DNA from: Ralstonia sp. 25mfcol4.1
GTDB lineage: Bacteria; Pseudomonadota; Gammaproteobacteria; Burkholderiales; Burkholderiaceae
Direction of reading: 5' to 3'
Assembly: GCF_900104095.1 (NCBI RefSeq)
Contig: NZ_FNJO01000013.1
Location: 1 to 64,000, forward strand
DNA: 64,000 nucleotides
Position 1 is the first letter of the stretch. Every line of letters begins with the position of its first letter. Below are positions 6,869-17,210 of the stretch, one piece after another. Under the pieces are notes generated by a model. That model had not been told where the DNA came from, searched no databases, and saw only the letters and a list, made by a program, of their open reading frames with translations. The position numbers were made by a program, and so were the translations under genes.

Positions 6869-9808
6869 ATGGATCACTGGCAACTGGCGTATCTCGGCAT
6901 GCGACAGATGCCGCGCGAGCTCAGCGAGTTCGAGCTCGCCACTTTCTTCACTTTCTCTCCCAAGGAGCGCGCCCTGATCGACGCACGGCGCAGCTATCCG
7001 TACCGGCTGGCCTGCGCCGTCCATATCGGCTTTGTCCGTATGACCGGCCGCACTCTTGACGCCTCCAAGCAGGTTCCGAAATTTCTCTGGGCATATGTTG
7101 GCGCCCAACTCGGCATCACGCCACCGGATATGGGCACGCTGAGCGCCCTGTATGACGGGCGGACCGACACGCTGGTGGACCATCAGATGCTCGCCTATCA
7201 GGCGCTTGGTTTCCGCCCGATGGCTGAGCATCAGCGACGCTACGTGACGCGTTGGCTCAAAGAGCGCTTAGCGGGACAACCTAGTCGCAGTGACATGCTG
7301 CACGAACTGAAGCGGTGGCTGTACGAGCATCGTGTTCTGATCCCGCATGACCGTGCGCTGAAACGCCTCATTAGTCAGGCCGTGGAGGTTTCCGAGGCGG
7401 CATTGACCGACGCGTTGGTGCTCGCCTATGGCGAGGCATCGCTTGATTCTTGGGGGGCCTTGCTACCTCGCCCGGAAGGCAGTCAAGCAAGTCTGCAGCA
7501 ATGGCTGTGGGCGGTTCCATTGCGCAGCTCCACGCATCAAATGGGGGAGCTGTTTGACAAGATCGAGCGGCTGTACAAGTTGGGCATCCAACGTCGCTGG
7601 CCGGCGGTCTGCAACGAGGCGGTCGTACGGCACTACGCGAGACGTTGCGCCAATCGACCGGCCTCGGTCAGCAAACGCGTGGTGCAACAATCCCGCCGCC
7701 TGGAAACCGCTTGCTTTTTGCGCTATGCCTTGTGTGCCGCCACGGACCAGATGTCGTCCATGCTGCGCCACTGGATTCGCAAATCCGTCAACGACGCAGG
7801 ACGGCTCATCGACGCTGGCCGACCGGATCCAGACATCCAGCTGCGAGAATTTGCGGCAGCCGTCAAAGGGCTCATCGCCGATGACACGCTCACGCGAGAA
7901 ACGCTCTGCCAACAATTGGATGCGTTGGCCGACGCCGCAACGAGCCAGCATCACCTGCGAAGCCGTGCCAGCATGATCCGTGAGCAGCTGCTGTCTCGGC
8001 ATAGGCTTGCGAGAGCCATGCTGGGCAGGCTGGTCCAGCTGCCATTCGCCACGCAGTCCGCCCATCCAGTGATAGAGGCAATGGAGATCTTGCGCAGTCT
8101 CTATGCGCGGAAGGCCAATTGGCTACCAAATCGGGTTGCCGTGCGCTTCGGGCGAGTCTGGCAGCCAGTATTGGAGGGGCAGGACCGTAAGCGAGCACTG
8201 GCCGCCTTCGAATGGGGAACGCTGTTTGCCCTGCGGGTGGCGCTACGCAATGGCTCGGTATTCCTGGATCACAGCTTCGCCTTCCGCAGCCAAGCAACCA
8301 TGCTGATATCCGGCCAGGATTGGCAGGCGCGGCGCAACCACTTCTATGGCCATCTCAAACTGCCGCAGGACGCAAGAGCATTTTTGGATCCGGTGGTCGC
8401 GCACCTCAATGCGGGGCTCGCCCGGCTGCGAGATGCCGCCGTGCGGGGCGAGTTAAGGATCGATAGCGCCATCCATGTTGATCCACTCAAGGCGAAGCGG
8501 CCCGAAGCTTCGGTCGAGGCCCTGCGGCGCGCGCTGTTTGACAGGCACCCAGACGGACAACTGCCCGAAATTCTTCTGGAGATCGACAGCCACACGCATT
8601 TCAGTTGGCTTCTGCTGGGGCGAGAACCGTATTCTCGCAGCGAGTTGCTCATGATCTATGCCGCGGTGCTCGCGCACGGGACCTCAATGTCTGCGGCGGA
8701 CCTCGCTCGCATGGTGCCGGAACTGTCACCAAGCGCGATTCGTCAGATGATGCATCGTATTGCGGACGAGCGGAAACTGCGTAAAGCCGCTGATTCAGTG
8801 CTTGCCTTCATGCATCAGCATCCCATCGCCCGACATTGGGGGCGCGCCGAGTTGGCGTCTTCCGACATGATGTCCCTGGAGACGACGCGCTCGGTCTGGC
8901 AAGCGCGGGCTGACCCGCGTCGGCGTACCGCGTCGATTGGGATGTACACCCATGTCCGCGACCGGTGGGGCATCTTCTACGACCAGCCAATCCTCCTGAA
9001 TGAGAGACAAGCCGGCGCCGCCATCGAGGGCGTGATTCGTCAGAATGGCGGGGAAGACGTGACGCAGCTCGCCGTTGATACCCACGGCTACACCGACTTC
9101 GCCATGAGTCTGTCACGGCTGCTCGGCTTCGATCTCTGCCCGCGACTCTCTCATCTGCGTGATCGCCGGCTGCATGTACCCAAAGGCCATGCAGTTCCGC
9201 CAGAACTGGCCGCAGTAGCGGACGCCGATGTCCGTCTGGTATTGATCGAACTTGCCTGGGATGAACTGGTCAGGATTGCGGCATCGGTCCAGACCGGCCA
9301 ATGCACGGCGGTGCAGGCGTTGACACGTTTTGGCGCGGCGGCAAGGGGGCAACACGTGTATGAGGCGGGGGTGCACCTGGGACGGCTATTCCGTACGATT
9401 TTCCTCGTCGACTATTTCACGAACACCGCGTTCCGCCAGGAGATGCAGCATGCCTTGAATCGCGGCGAGGCTGTGCACACCGTCCAGCGGGCCATCCACT
9501 ACGGAAAAATCCCCTTGGAACTGGCTCGGCATGATGCGTCGCTGGCAGCGGTCTCGTCTTCGTTGACGCTGTTGACCAATGCCGTGATGGCCTGGAACAC
9601 GCTGCACATGCAGCAGGCTCTGGAGGCGATAGAGGCCATCGGCGGCGAATCCATGCGCGCCGAAGACCTGCGCCAGATTGCGCCGACTCGTCTGGAAGGC
9701 ATCAACTTGCGTGGTACTTTCGATTTCCCGATTGATCGCTACGCGCACCGGCTACTGCCGAACGCAACAAGCGTGCGGACCATACCGCCGACGTGGCGTA
9801 CGGCATGA
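6869..9808 (+). CDS. tnpA: Tn3-family transposase, 979 aa
   Basis: Catalyses replicative transposition of the surrounding element. The N-terminal part (MDHWQLAYLGMRQMPRELSEFELATFFTFSPKE) is the DUF4158 DNA-binding region; the C-terminal DDE_Tnp_Tn3 domain carries D666 (ASSDMMSLE), D737 (AVDTHGYTD) and E867 (LNRGEA), so the catalytic triad is complete. Length is normal for the family. ATG 6869 is chosen because GGGAG lies 8 nt upstream; the TTG at 6854 has no such site. It starts ~220 bp inside the left end and reads inward. No resolvase follows it; resolution may rely on the recombinase at the other end. Confidence 0.93.
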   Translation: MDHWQLAYLGMRQMPRELSEFELATFFTFSPKERALIDARRSYPYRLACAVHIGFVRMTGRTLDASKQVPKFLWAYVGAQLGITPPDMGTLSALYDGRTDTLVDHQMLAYQALGFRPMAEHQRRYVTRWLKERLAGQPSRSDMLHELKRWLYEHRVLIPHDRALKRLISQAVEVSEAALTDALVLAYGEASLDSWGALLPRPEGSQASLQQWLWAVPLRSSTHQMGELFDKIERLYKLGIQRRWPAVCNEAVVRHYARRCANRPASVSKRVVQQSRRLETACFLRYALCAATDQMSSMLRHWIRKSVNDAGRLIDAGRPDPDIQLREFAAAVKGLIADDTLTRETLCQQLDALADAATSQHHLRSRASMIREQLLSRHRLARAMLGRLVQLPFATQSAHPVIEAMEILRSLYARKANWLPNRVAVRFGRVWQPVLEGQDRKRALAAFEWGTLFALRVALRNGSVFLDHSFAFRSQATMLISGQDWQARRNHFYGHLKLPQDARAFLDPVVAHLNAGLARLRDAAVRGELRIDSAIHVDPLKAKRPEASVEALRRALFDRHPDGQLPEILLEIDSHTHFSWLLLGREPYSRSELLMIYAAVLAHGTSMSAADLARMVPELSPSAIRQMMHRIADERKLRKAADSVLAFMHQHPIARHWGRAELASSDMMSLETTRSVWQARADPRRRTASIGMYTHVRDRWGIFYDQPILLNERQAGAAIEGVIRQNGGEDVTQLAVDTHGYTDFAMSLSRLLGFDLCPRLSHLRDRRLHVPKGHAVPPELAAVADADVRLVLIELAWDELVRIAASVQTGQCTAVQALTRFGAAARGQHVYEAGVHLGRLFRTIFLVDYFTNTAFRQEMQHALNRGEAVHTVQRAIHYGKIPLELARHDASLAAVSSSLTLLTNAVMAWNTLHMQQALEAIEAIGGESMRAEDLRQIAPTRLEGINLRGTFDFPIDRYAHRLLPNATSVRTIPPTWRTA

Positions 9809-10191
9809 GCCGCAGAGCTTTGAGCCGTCCACCCAGCGAGGTTTTTCCGAATGCCGATTGCTAGCCTCAGATGCGAAAGGCATCGCTGCGAAAGAACGAT
9901 ACGAGGCGAGTCCCTATGAGCAACGATGATGAGTACCGGCCTGTCAGGCTGCTTCTTCTGCCGTGTCTTGGTCGGAGCGGCACCTGTACCGAACCGAGGA
10001 AACCGATCCCCTCCTCACGGCAGGATCGTTGCGCACCATCCACAACGAGACGCCTCCACAGGATTGTCTGCGTCCCAAGCACTCCGTTCGTCCCACGGTA
10101 CGCGGCTGGCGCGATAAAGGCTTCGATCTCCCGCTCATGCTACACATGGCACACCGACAGACCCCCAAACTAAAAAGACCGTCGCTATGCA
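9809..10191. other. Intergenic between tnpA and copF
   Basis: About 380 bp between the convergent ends of tnpA and copF. Only short overlapping frames without family likeness are present. No terminator with a T-run, resolution site or insertion-sequence end could be identified. Confidence 0.5.
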
Positions 10192-12615
10192 TCAAAGCTT
10201 CGTATTGCGTAATCGCAGAGCATTCGCGACCACTGAAGCAGAGCTCAGGCTCATCGCCAGCGCGGCAATCATGGGGGACAGCAACATTCCGGTGGAAGCA
10301 TACAACGCGCCGGCAGCTAGAGGAACACCGAAGGCGTTGTAGATAAACGCAAAACCGAGGTTCTGCTTCATATTTCGAATCGTGCTTTCGGACAACTGTC
10401 GAGCCCGAGCGATGCCCCGCAAATCCCCTTTTACAAGGGTAATCTGAGCGCTGTTCATGGCGACATCTGTGCCGGTTCCCATTGCAATGCCGACATCGGC
10501 CTTCGCGAGTGCCGGCGCATCGTTGATGCCGTCTCCTGCCATCGCCACAACCTTCCCTTCCGATTGCAGTTCCGTGACGAGCGCCAACTTGTCCGCTGGT
10601 TTAACTTCTCCAAAAATTTCGCCAATGCCGAGCTTCGCGGCGACCGCTCGGGCAGTTGCCACACCGTCGCCGGTCGCCATGACAACATGAATGCCATCGT
10701 CCCTGAGACTCGCGAGGGCCTCAGATGTCGTAGGCTTCACTGGATCTGACACGGCGACAATTCCCGCAAGGGTCCCGTCCACAGCCAAGTGCATAACACT
10801 GGCGCCCTGGGCGCGCAGCGCGTCAGCGTCTCCCGTCAGCGCGGCGATGGACACGCTCTCTTCTTGCATTAAAGTCGTGTTGCCCAGGGCAAGCTTGCGG
10901 CCGGCAACCATTCCACGCACGCCGATGCCAGTCCCCGACTCAAAGCCTTCAGCCTTTTCGATCGCAAGGCCGCGCTCTCTCGCGGCAGCGACAATGGCAG
11001 TCGCAAGAGGGTGCTCGCTACCCTGGTCGAGGCTTGCCGCTAGCCTGAGCACCTCGTTTTCGCTAAATCCATCTAGTCCGATCGCGCGGTCGAATGCTGG
11101 CCGACCTTCAGTTAGCGTGCCGGTTTTGTCGACAATCAGCGTGTCAACTTTCCGAAGGTTTTCGATAGCAGCGGCGTCCCGGAACAAGACGCCATTCGAT
11201 GCGCCTTTTCCGCTCGCAACCATGATCGACATCGGCGTGGCCAGACCCAATGCGCAAGGACACGCGATAATGAGGACGGATACTGCGTTGATGAGGCCAA
11301 ACACCCAGCCAGGCTCGGGCCCGAAGAGCCCCCAGACGAATAGTGTCAGCAACGCAATACCAATGACGGCCAGTACAAACACGCCGGATACCTGATCGGC
11401 CATGCGCTGCATGGGTGCGCGGGACCGCTGCGCCTGAGCCACCATCTGGACAATTTGCGACAGGACAGTCTGCGAACCCACCTTCTCGGATTTGATGACG
11501 AGACTGCCCGTGGTGTTCATCGTGGCACCGATGACGTGGTCACCAACCCGTTTGGTCACCGGAATTGGCTCCCCGGTAATCATCGACTCGTCCAGGGAAC
11601 TCGAACCTTCGGTGACCACGCCGTCGACAGGCACTTTTTCTCCCGGACGAACTCGCAGCATATCTCCCACGTGTACGTGCGTCAGGGGAACATCCTCCTC
11701 CATGCCATCCGGTCTGATGCGGCGCGCGGTCTTGGGTGCCAGGCCCAGCAAGGACTTGATAGCCGCCGATGTCTGGCTACGCGCCTTGAGCTCGAGAAGC
11801 TGTCCCATTAGCGTGAGGGAAATGATGACCGCTGCGGCCTCGAAATAGACACCAACTCGCCCGTGCTCGCTGAAGGCATCCGGAAACGCGCCGGGCATGA
11901 CGGTAGCGATAACGCTGTAGATGTATGCGGCACCGGTGCCCAGTCCGATGAGCGTCCACATGTTCGGACTGCGATTGATGAATGAGCGGGCGCAGCGTTC
12001 AAAAAACGGCAGGCCGGCCCACAGCACCACAGGGGTCGCCAACGCCAACTCGACCCAACTCTGTGTAGTGGCATCCATCCAACCCAGCCTGTGGCCGAAC
12101 ATCGCCAAAATGAACGCAACGACCGTAAGAGGCAACGTCCCCCAGAAGCGGCGACGAAAGTCGGTGAGCTCGGGGTTTTCCTCGTCGTCCAGCCCGGGCA
12201 TCAGCGGCTCGAGGGTCATGCCGCACTTGGGGCAGTTGCCCGGATGATCCCACCGGATTTCGGGATGCATCGGGCAGGTATATATGGTGCCCGCTGGCGC
12301 TGGCACACCCTCTGCTCGCGCAGCGGTTTGGACAAACTTCCCCGGTTCGGCTTGAAACTTGGACTCGCACGAAGCACTGCAGAAATAGTATGTCGCGCCT
12401 GCAAGCTCCAGATGAAATTCTGAGTCGGCTGTCACGGCCATACCGCATACTGGGTCTTTTAGCGCGGCCGGCCCGGCAGTTTCGGAGGGATGATGGGCGG
12501 TCCGGTGACCATCCCTGCTAGGAGAATGGTCGTGCAAATGACCGCCCGCATCGTGAGAACAGCCGTTGTGGTTGTCTTCTCCGGCATGTGAAGCGGCTGC
12601 CTTATTACGGTCCAT
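10192..12615 (-). CDS. copF: Copper-exporting P1B-type ATPase CopF
   Basis: Pumps Cu(I)/Ag(I) from cytosol to periplasm using ATP. The N-terminus is His-rich ([23 protein letters not shown]). A YHS domain follows (DPVCGMAV, ~55-100) and then a heavy-metal-binding domain (YTCPMHPEI...[10 protein letters not shown], ~112-140) instead of classical HMA repeats. The membrane core has the CPC motif (ACPCALG, ~450), TGEP, the phospho-Asp in DKTGTLTEG (~494), SEHPLA and [10 protein letters not shown]. Length of 807 aa and architecture match CopF of Cupriavidus metallidurans. GAGGAG lies 8 nt before the ATG. It is separated from copD by a 114-bp gap that may hold its own promoter. Confidence 0.92.
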   Translation of the reverse strand: MDRNKAAASHAGEDNHNGCSHDAGGHLHDHSPSRDGHRTAHHPSETAGPAALKDPVCGMAVTADSEFHLELAGATYYFCSASCESKFQAEPGKFVQTAARAEGVPAPAGTIYTCPMHPEIRWDHPGNCPKCGMTLEPLMPGLDDEENPELTDFRRRFWGTLPLTVVAFILAMFGHRLGWMDATTQSWVELALATPVVLWAGLPFFERCARSFINRSPNMWTLIGLGTGAAYIYSVIATVMPGAFPDAFSEHGRVGVYFEAAAVIISLTLMGQLLELKARSQTSAAIKSLLGLAPKTARRIRPDGMEEDVPLTHVHVGDMLRVRPGEKVPVDGVVTEGSSSLDESMITGEPIPVTKRVGDHVIGATMNTTGSLVIKSEKVGSQTVLSQIVQMVAQAQRSRAPMQRMADQVSGVFVLAVIGIALLTLFVWGLFGPEPGWVFGLINAVSVLIIACPCALGLATPMSIMVASGKGASNGVLFRDAAAIENLRKVDTLIVDKTGTLTEGRPAFDRAIGLDGFSENEVLRLAASLDQGSEHPLATAIVAAARERGLAIEKAEGFESGTGIGVRGMVAGRKLALGNTTLMQEESVSIAALTGDADALRAQGASVMHLAVDGTLAGIVAVSDPVKPTTSEALASLRDDGIHVVMATGDGVATARAVAAKLGIGEIFGEVKPADKLALVTELQSEGKVVAMAGDGINDAPALAKADVGIAMGTGTDVAMNSAQITLVKGDLRGIARARQLSESTIRNMKQNLGFAFIYNAFGVPLAAGALYASTGMLLSPMIAALAMSLSSASVVANALRLRNTKL

Positions 12616-12729
12616 TCAGCGTGCTCCTCAAGATCCATGGATGGGCGACCAACCTAAACCGAAGGTCTTGGAAAGGAGACTATCGTCGCCGGCATAGGCT
12701 CCTACGTGAAAGACTGTCGCTGCGGTGAA

Positions 12730-13653
12730 TCATCCCTCGGGAGACAGTACGCCTAAAAACGCTACCACCGTAACAACAAACAAGCCAATCGCAAGTTCGG
12801 CAAGCAGGCTTCTACGTAGTGCATCTGCCGCGACCGACGCGGTTGGGGAGTCCACTTCCGCAGCGAGCCTTGGCACTAACCGATATCGGTTCATGGTAGC
12901 CATGCCCACCATGACCACGAAGAACGCGAGCTTCGTCGACAGGAAAATGCCATAGGGCGTGACAGCTACTGCCATCGACGGCACCCCGGCAATGAGCCAA
13001 TAATTTGCCACACCGGTGACGACGAGGGTCACAACTATTATGCTTCCCAATTTGGCGAAGTCGTTCCCTGTCCGCGCTAATAGCCTTAACGGCACGGTAC
13101 CAGCCCGAGCTGACCGTGCGAGCATCACAAACGCTACCAACGCGCCCACCCACCCTCCAGCAGCCAGAAGGTGTGCCACATCGACCAGCAGGTGTATGAC
13201 GCGGAGATTGCCGTCATCCATTGCGCCGTGGCCCGCCCACGCCAAGGTGGACAATGCCACTGCGCCAGTAAGTGCCAAGGCGGAAACCTGCATGACCGGC
13301 CACCTCCGCAGAGCGATCGCACCGGCGATATAGAGGCTCAATGCGACCAGGCGAGCAACCCAGGCGATACCAAAGTCCGTGCCCGCGATCATCATCTCGA
13401 AGACGTGAGCGCTCAGCTCCGAATACGCGGTGGCACCTGTCATGGATTTCGCCATGACCGCCATGCCGACCAGTGATAAACAAATGCCCGCAACACAGGC
13501 CACAACAGACCATCTGATATACCGGCAGGCGACTTCCGAACGCAACTCATTTCGGCGCAATGAGTAGCCCGCGAAGAGCGGCAGGCCGAACACCAACATC
13601 AAGTCCAGATACAGGAGGAGCCGCACCAGGATACTTTGCCATTCGACCTGCAT
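12730..13653 (-). CDS. copD: Copper resistance inner-membrane protein CopD
   Basis: A 307-aa polytopic protein with about eight membrane segments (e.g. LLLYLDLMLVFGLPLFAGY, VVACVAGICLSLVGMAVM, LAELAIGLFVVTVVAFLGVL) and periplasmic-side His/Met residues (FEMMIAG, HGAMDDG, VDVAHLLAAGGW). The CopD family works with CopC to pass copper across the inner membrane. It starts 4 nt after the copC stop, so it is translated from the copABCD message. No sign of truncation. Confidence 0.9.
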   Translation of the reverse strand: MQVEWQSILVRLLLYLDLMLVFGLPLFAGYSLRRNELRSEVACRYIRWSVVACVAGICLSLVGMAVMAKSMTGATAYSELSAHVFEMMIAGTDFGIAWVARLVALSLYIAGAIALRRWPVMQVSALALTGAVALSTLAWAGHGAMDDGNLRVIHLLVDVAHLLAAGGWVGALVAFVMLARSARAGTVPLRLLARTGNDFAKLGSIIVVTLVVTGVANYWLIAGVPSMAVAVTPYGIFLSTKLAFFVVMVGMATMNRYRLVPRLAAEVDSPTASVAADALRRSLLAELAIGLFVVTVVAFLGVLSPEG

Positions 13654-13657
13654 GGGC

Positions 13658-14044
13658 TCATTTCACTTTAAAGTTCACAACGCCGTTGACCGGGTGCGTA
13701 TCCGACGAAACCGCGCGCCACTCCACACGGTAGCTACCCGCGACGAGCGGGATTTTGGGCATAATGACCATTGTCTTCGGGTCGTCCGCACCCGAAACCG
13801 AAGCGGCAACCTTCATGGGCGCGTGATCACTCATGCCCGGCATGCCTGTCATGACAAGGCTCGCGCCGGAGAATTGCTTGGTTAGATTCTCGGAGAATTG
13901 AAGTTCGATTTTCTGCGGCGCCGGTCCTTCCGTGCCATCGGCCGGCGTCGAACTGACCAGCTTGGGATGGGCAAATGCGGCGGCGCTGGCAAGAAGCGTC
14001 GCAACCGCGAGGAGGGGCTTTGCTGCTGACATGATGGACTTCAC
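13658..14044 (-). CDS. copC: Periplasmic copper-binding protein CopC
   Basis: A 128-aa precursor. The signal peptide ends ...ASAAAFA and the mature chain begins HPKLVSSTPADG, the N-terminal His that is a Cu(II) ligand in CopC. The second ligand set is in SSDTHPVNG near the C-terminus, and a Met-rich loop (MTGMPGMSDHAPM) fits the Cu(I) site. GTG 14044 is chosen because AAAGGAAG lies 5 nt upstream; the nearest ATG is four codons further in and too far from that site. It is followed almost directly by copD. Confidence 0.9.
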   Translation of the reverse strand: MKSIMSAAKPLLAVATLLASAAAFAHPKLVSSTPADGTEGPAPQKIELQFSENLTKQFSGASLVMTGMPGMSDHAPMKVAASVSGADDPKTMVIMPKIPLVAGSYRVEWRAVSSDTHPVNGVVNFKVK

Positions 14045-14075
14045 TGGACTTCCTTTGAAGTTGGGGGCTGAATTA

Positions 14076-15140
14076 TTAGAACCAGACACGTACACCAGCG
14101 ACGAAACGGGTCTCACCGCTACGTCCGCCTGATGAACGGACCATATCGGCAGTGTTGCCGAATGTTTGATAACGCTCCACGCCGATATAGGGCGCGAACT
14201 GACGGCTGAACTCGTACCGTAACCGGAGGCCGACGGCGCCATTCGAGAGCCCGCTGCCGACGCCGGTAGCAGGATCGTTCTTTCCATACACGTTGGCTTC
14301 AATACGCGGCTGCAGGATAAGGCGTTGGGTAATGAGCAACTCATACTCGGCGGACAGTCTCAGGGCGGTGCGACCTTCCGTTCCGACGTAACCGGTAGCA
14401 TCGACTTCGAACCAGTAGGGAGCGAGACCTTGTACGCCAAAGGCGAGCCAATTGCGCGCGGGACGTCCGTAACCTGCATCGTTGCGAAAGCCGAGTTGGG
14501 TGTCCCAGTAAGTGGCAATGGCATGGCCCCACAGTAGTTCGGTGCGAGCGTCATGAACCTTGCCTTTCTCGGCCTCCCCCTCGGCCTTGATCACGAACTT
14601 GTTGTACGTGCTACCGAACCAGGCCTGAGCTTCATACGAGGCGGCATTGCTGTCGCTACCATGCGACCATTCGAGTCGATCCACCAGGATCGACGCGAAG
14701 GTGTGCTCGTCTGCCATATGAAGCTGACGATGCGGGCCTAGCGCGTATTGCCCGACGCCTAGTTGATACCCACCCGAATAGGCATCTGGGTCCCGGGCGT
14801 CAGGCGGCGCCTTGCCCCCTTGCATATTCATGTCGCCATGATCCATCGACATGGGTGCGGTTGAACCTTCCTCCATTGTCTGGATTTGGTCTCCATCCAT
14901 GGTCTGCATGTCATCGCCCCCCATGCTTTGCATGCCGCCATGATCCATGCCTTCCATGGCGGCCGACGGCGAGCTCTCCGCCTTCGGCGTGGCCGGCGCT
15001 CCGGCAGCGTCGTGCGAGGAACCGTGGTCCTCATGGGAGTGTTGCGCCCAGGCGGGCGCCATGCCAGTAGCGATCAGGAGCGCAACGAGAAGAGATGACC
15101 TGTATGTGTGCACGCGGGAATTCCCTTTGATATGAGACAT
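14076..15140 (-). CDS. copB: Outer-membrane copper resistance protein CopB
   Basis: A 354-aa precursor with a signal peptide (LLVALLIATGMAPAWAQ). A Met/His-rich segment follows (MEGMDHGGMQSMGGDDMQ..., ~50-105), then a ~230-aa PcoB/CopB beta-barrel domain from about GYQLGVGQYALGPHRQL to the terminal VAGVRVWF. The family binds copper at the outer membrane and partners the CopA oxidase. The ATG overlaps the copA stop as TGATG, indicating translational coupling; a longer frame from 15203 would lie inside copA and is rejected. Confidence 0.9.
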   Translation of the reverse strand: MSHIKGNSRVHTYRSSLLVALLIATGMAPAWAQHSHEDHGSSHDAAGAPATPKAESSPSAAMEGMDHGGMQSMGGDDMQTMDGDQIQTMEEGSTAPMSMDHGDMNMQGGKAPPDARDPDAYSGGYQLGVGQYALGPHRQLHMADEHTFASILVDRLEWSHGSDSNAASYEAQAWFGSTYNKFVIKAEGEAEKGKVHDARTELLWGHAIATYWDTQLGFRNDAGYGRPARNWLAFGVQGLAPYWFEVDATGYVGTEGRTALRLSAEYELLITQRLILQPRIEANVYGKNDPATGVGSGLSNGAVGLRLRYEFSRQFAPYIGVERYQTFGNTADMVRSSGGRSGETRFVAGVRVWF

Positions 15141-17029
15141 CACGCCACCACCACTTCTCGGAACATTCCCGCATCCATATGCAGCATGAGGTGGCAATGC
15201 CACGCCCAGCGGCCGAGCGCATCGGCGGTCACGAGAAAACTGATGCGCTGCGCCGGCTGAACGGGAATCGTATGCCGTCTTGCCTGGAAGGAGCCGTCCG
15301 GCGCCTCGAGTTCACTCCACATCCCGTGCAGATGCATGGGGTGCGTCATCATCGTGTCGTTGTGTAAGATGACCCGCAGGCGCTCGCCATACTTGAAGGA
15401 CACCGGCGTAGATTTTCCAAACTCCACACCGTCGAACGACCAGCTATAGCGTTCCATATTGCCCGTCAGATGCAGTTCCACTTCGCGTCCCGGCCCGCGC
15501 GCATCCATGGGACCTCCGATGGTGTGCTGGTCGGAGAGTGTCAAGACACGGCGACCGTTATCGCGCAGGCCGATTCCCGGATCATCTAGATTCGTGCGTG
15601 CCATGTCGACGCGCATGTCAGTGCTGGCTCCATATTCCGTGCGGGCATGCCGTGCCTTGGTGCTCGGAACCCTAAGGGGATCCATTCCAGCCATGTTGTG
15701 CATGCCAGACGAAGCGCTTTGCCTATGGTCCATTGCCATGCCGCCGTGTTGGCTATGGTCCATCTGCATGGCGCTATGGTCCATGCCGGCCATTCCAGCG
15801 TGTCCCATGGCGCTGTGGTCCATGCCGGCCATTGCACCGTGCCCCATGGAGCCGTGGTCCATGCTCCCCATCATGTCGGCCATGGTGAGCCATTTCACTG
15901 GGTCGAGAGCAGGCACGGGTGCGGCGACTCCGTCGCGGGATGCCAGTGTGCCGCGGGCAAAGCCTGTCCGATCCATCGACTGCGCGAAGATCGTGTGCGC
16001 CTCCTCTGTAGGCTCCACCAGGACGTCGCAGGTTTCTCCCGGCCCGAATCGGAATTCATCGACCGTAACGGGATCAATGTTCTGCCCATCGACTTGGACA
16101 ACCTTGAGCTTGAGCCCGGGTATGCGGACGTCATAGAACGTGTTGCCTGCTCCATTGACAAAGCGCAAGCGGACCTTCTCGCCTGGATGAAATAGCCCTG
16201 TCCAGTTGCCGGAAGGTGTGACGCCGTTCATCAGATAGGTGAGCGTCGCTGCAGACAGATCGGCCAGATCTGTGGGATTCATCCGCATCTGATTCCACAT
16301 TTTCCGCTTGTCCAGCGCCGCCTTAATACCTTCGTTCGAGACGTCGCGGAAGAAGTCGACCGCCGTGGGTTGGTTGTAGTTGTAGTAGTCGCTTTGAACC
16401 TTAAGTTTGGAGAGAACCCGCATTGGATCCTCATCCGTCCAGTCCGAGAGCAGGACAGAGTAATCCCGGTCTGCGCGTACGGGGTCCGTATCACCTTCGA
16501 TGATCAGGGCGCCATAGACGCCAGTCATCTCCTGGAATCCCGAGTGCGAGTGATACCAATAGCTACCGGTCTGTTCCACCTTAAAACGGTAGGTGAAGGT
16601 CTCGCCCGGCGCGATACCGTTGAAGCTGATGCCCGGGACCCCATCCATTTGGAACGGCAGGACGATACCGTGCCAGTGGATCGAGGTCGGTTCGCGCAGG
16701 CGGTTCGTGACGCGGATCGTGACGGTGTCACCTTTGCGCCAGCGCAGTGTGGGCCCTGGCAGCGTCCCATTGATCGTTTGCGCGACCCCTGGTTTGCCGG
16801 TGAAGTTCACCGCCGCATCTTCGATGACAAGGTCGAATTCGGTTCCGCGCAGCACAGGAGCCGTACCAATCCCCGCACGCCTGGGAGAGTTGGATTGAGC
16901 CCATCCGCCCGTCGACAGTCCGCCAAGAGCTCCCAGCACCCCGCCTGCTGCCAGCCCTTGGACGAAACGGCGTCGGGAAAGGCCCATGTGCTCGGGCAGG
17001 ACAATGTCCGAAGACAGTTTCGATCGCAT
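15140..17029 (-). CDS. copA: Periplasmic multicopper oxidase CopA
   Basis: Oxidises Cu(I) to less toxic Cu(II) and binds extra copper. It is a 629-aa precursor with a Tat signal (SRRRFVQGLAAGG). Copper ligands are seen in SIHWHG and WYHSHSG (domain 1) and in HPMHLHG and WAWHCHLMLHMDAGM (domain 3). A Met/His-rich insert with repeated MDH/MGH units (~375-440) is typical of PcoA/CopA. ATG 17029 is preceded by AAGGAAG at 5 nt; the frame upstream to 17074 lacks a good site. First gene of copABCD, divergent from copRS, with the shared control region at 17030-17210. Confidence 0.93.
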   Translation of the reverse strand: MRSKLSSDIVLPEHMGLSRRRFVQGLAAGGVLGALGGLSTGGWAQSNSPRRAGIGTAPVLRGTEFDLVIEDAAVNFTGKPGVAQTINGTLPGPTLRWRKGDTVTIRVTNRLREPTSIHWHGIVLPFQMDGVPGISFNGIAPGETFTYRFKVEQTGSYWYHSHSGFQEMTGVYGALIIEGDTDPVRADRDYSVLLSDWTDEDPMRVLSKLKVQSDYYNYNQPTAVDFFRDVSNEGIKAALDKRKMWNQMRMNPTDLADLSAATLTYLMNGVTPSGNWTGLFHPGEKVRLRFVNGAGNTFYDVRIPGLKLKVVQVDGQNIDPVTVDEFRFGPGETCDVLVEPTEEAHTIFAQSMDRTGFARGTLASRDGVAAPVPALDPVKWLTMADMMGSMDHGSMGHGAMAGMDHSAMGHAGMAGMDHSAMQMDHSQHGGMAMDHRQSASSGMHNMAGMDPLRVPSTKARHARTEYGASTDMRVDMARTNLDDPGIGLRDNGRRVLTLSDQHTIGGPMDARGPGREVELHLTGNMERYSWSFDGVEFGKSTPVSFKYGERLRVILHNDTMMTHPMHLHGMWSELEAPDGSFQARRHTIPVQPAQRISFLVTADALGRWAWHCHLMLHMDAGMFREVVVA

Positions 17030-17109
17030 TAGTGCTTCCTTAGACACTTCATTCGCTCCAGTGGAATGGAGCAACGAACACAGGTTAGGGAAAGCGGACT
17101 AACCTTGGA

Positions 17110-17126
17110 ATTACCCAAAAATTACA
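17110..17126. promoter_or_regulatory. Candidate CopR box: AATTAC direct repeats
   Basis: Two AATTAC hexamers at 17110-17115 and 17121-17126 are 11 bp apart, the one-turn spacing of OmpR-type response regulators. They lie in the divergent copA/copR control region; an inverse GTAAT follows at 17144. The TTAC/GTAA core agrees with known cop boxes. The role is inferred. Confidence 0.6.
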
Positions 17127-17210
17127 TTCCCGTAAGGTCGCTGTAATGTACGAGCCTCGGCATACACTGGCGGTCTTACTGCGGCTATGCCGGCATCCAC
17201 TGGGGTTTTA

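Noticed and set aside
12616-12729. ACCT...AGGT dyad between copD and copF as a CueR site
   Set aside because: The arms are short and imperfect and no -35/-10 pair with 19-bp spacing could be placed, unlike the clear site at 22647.
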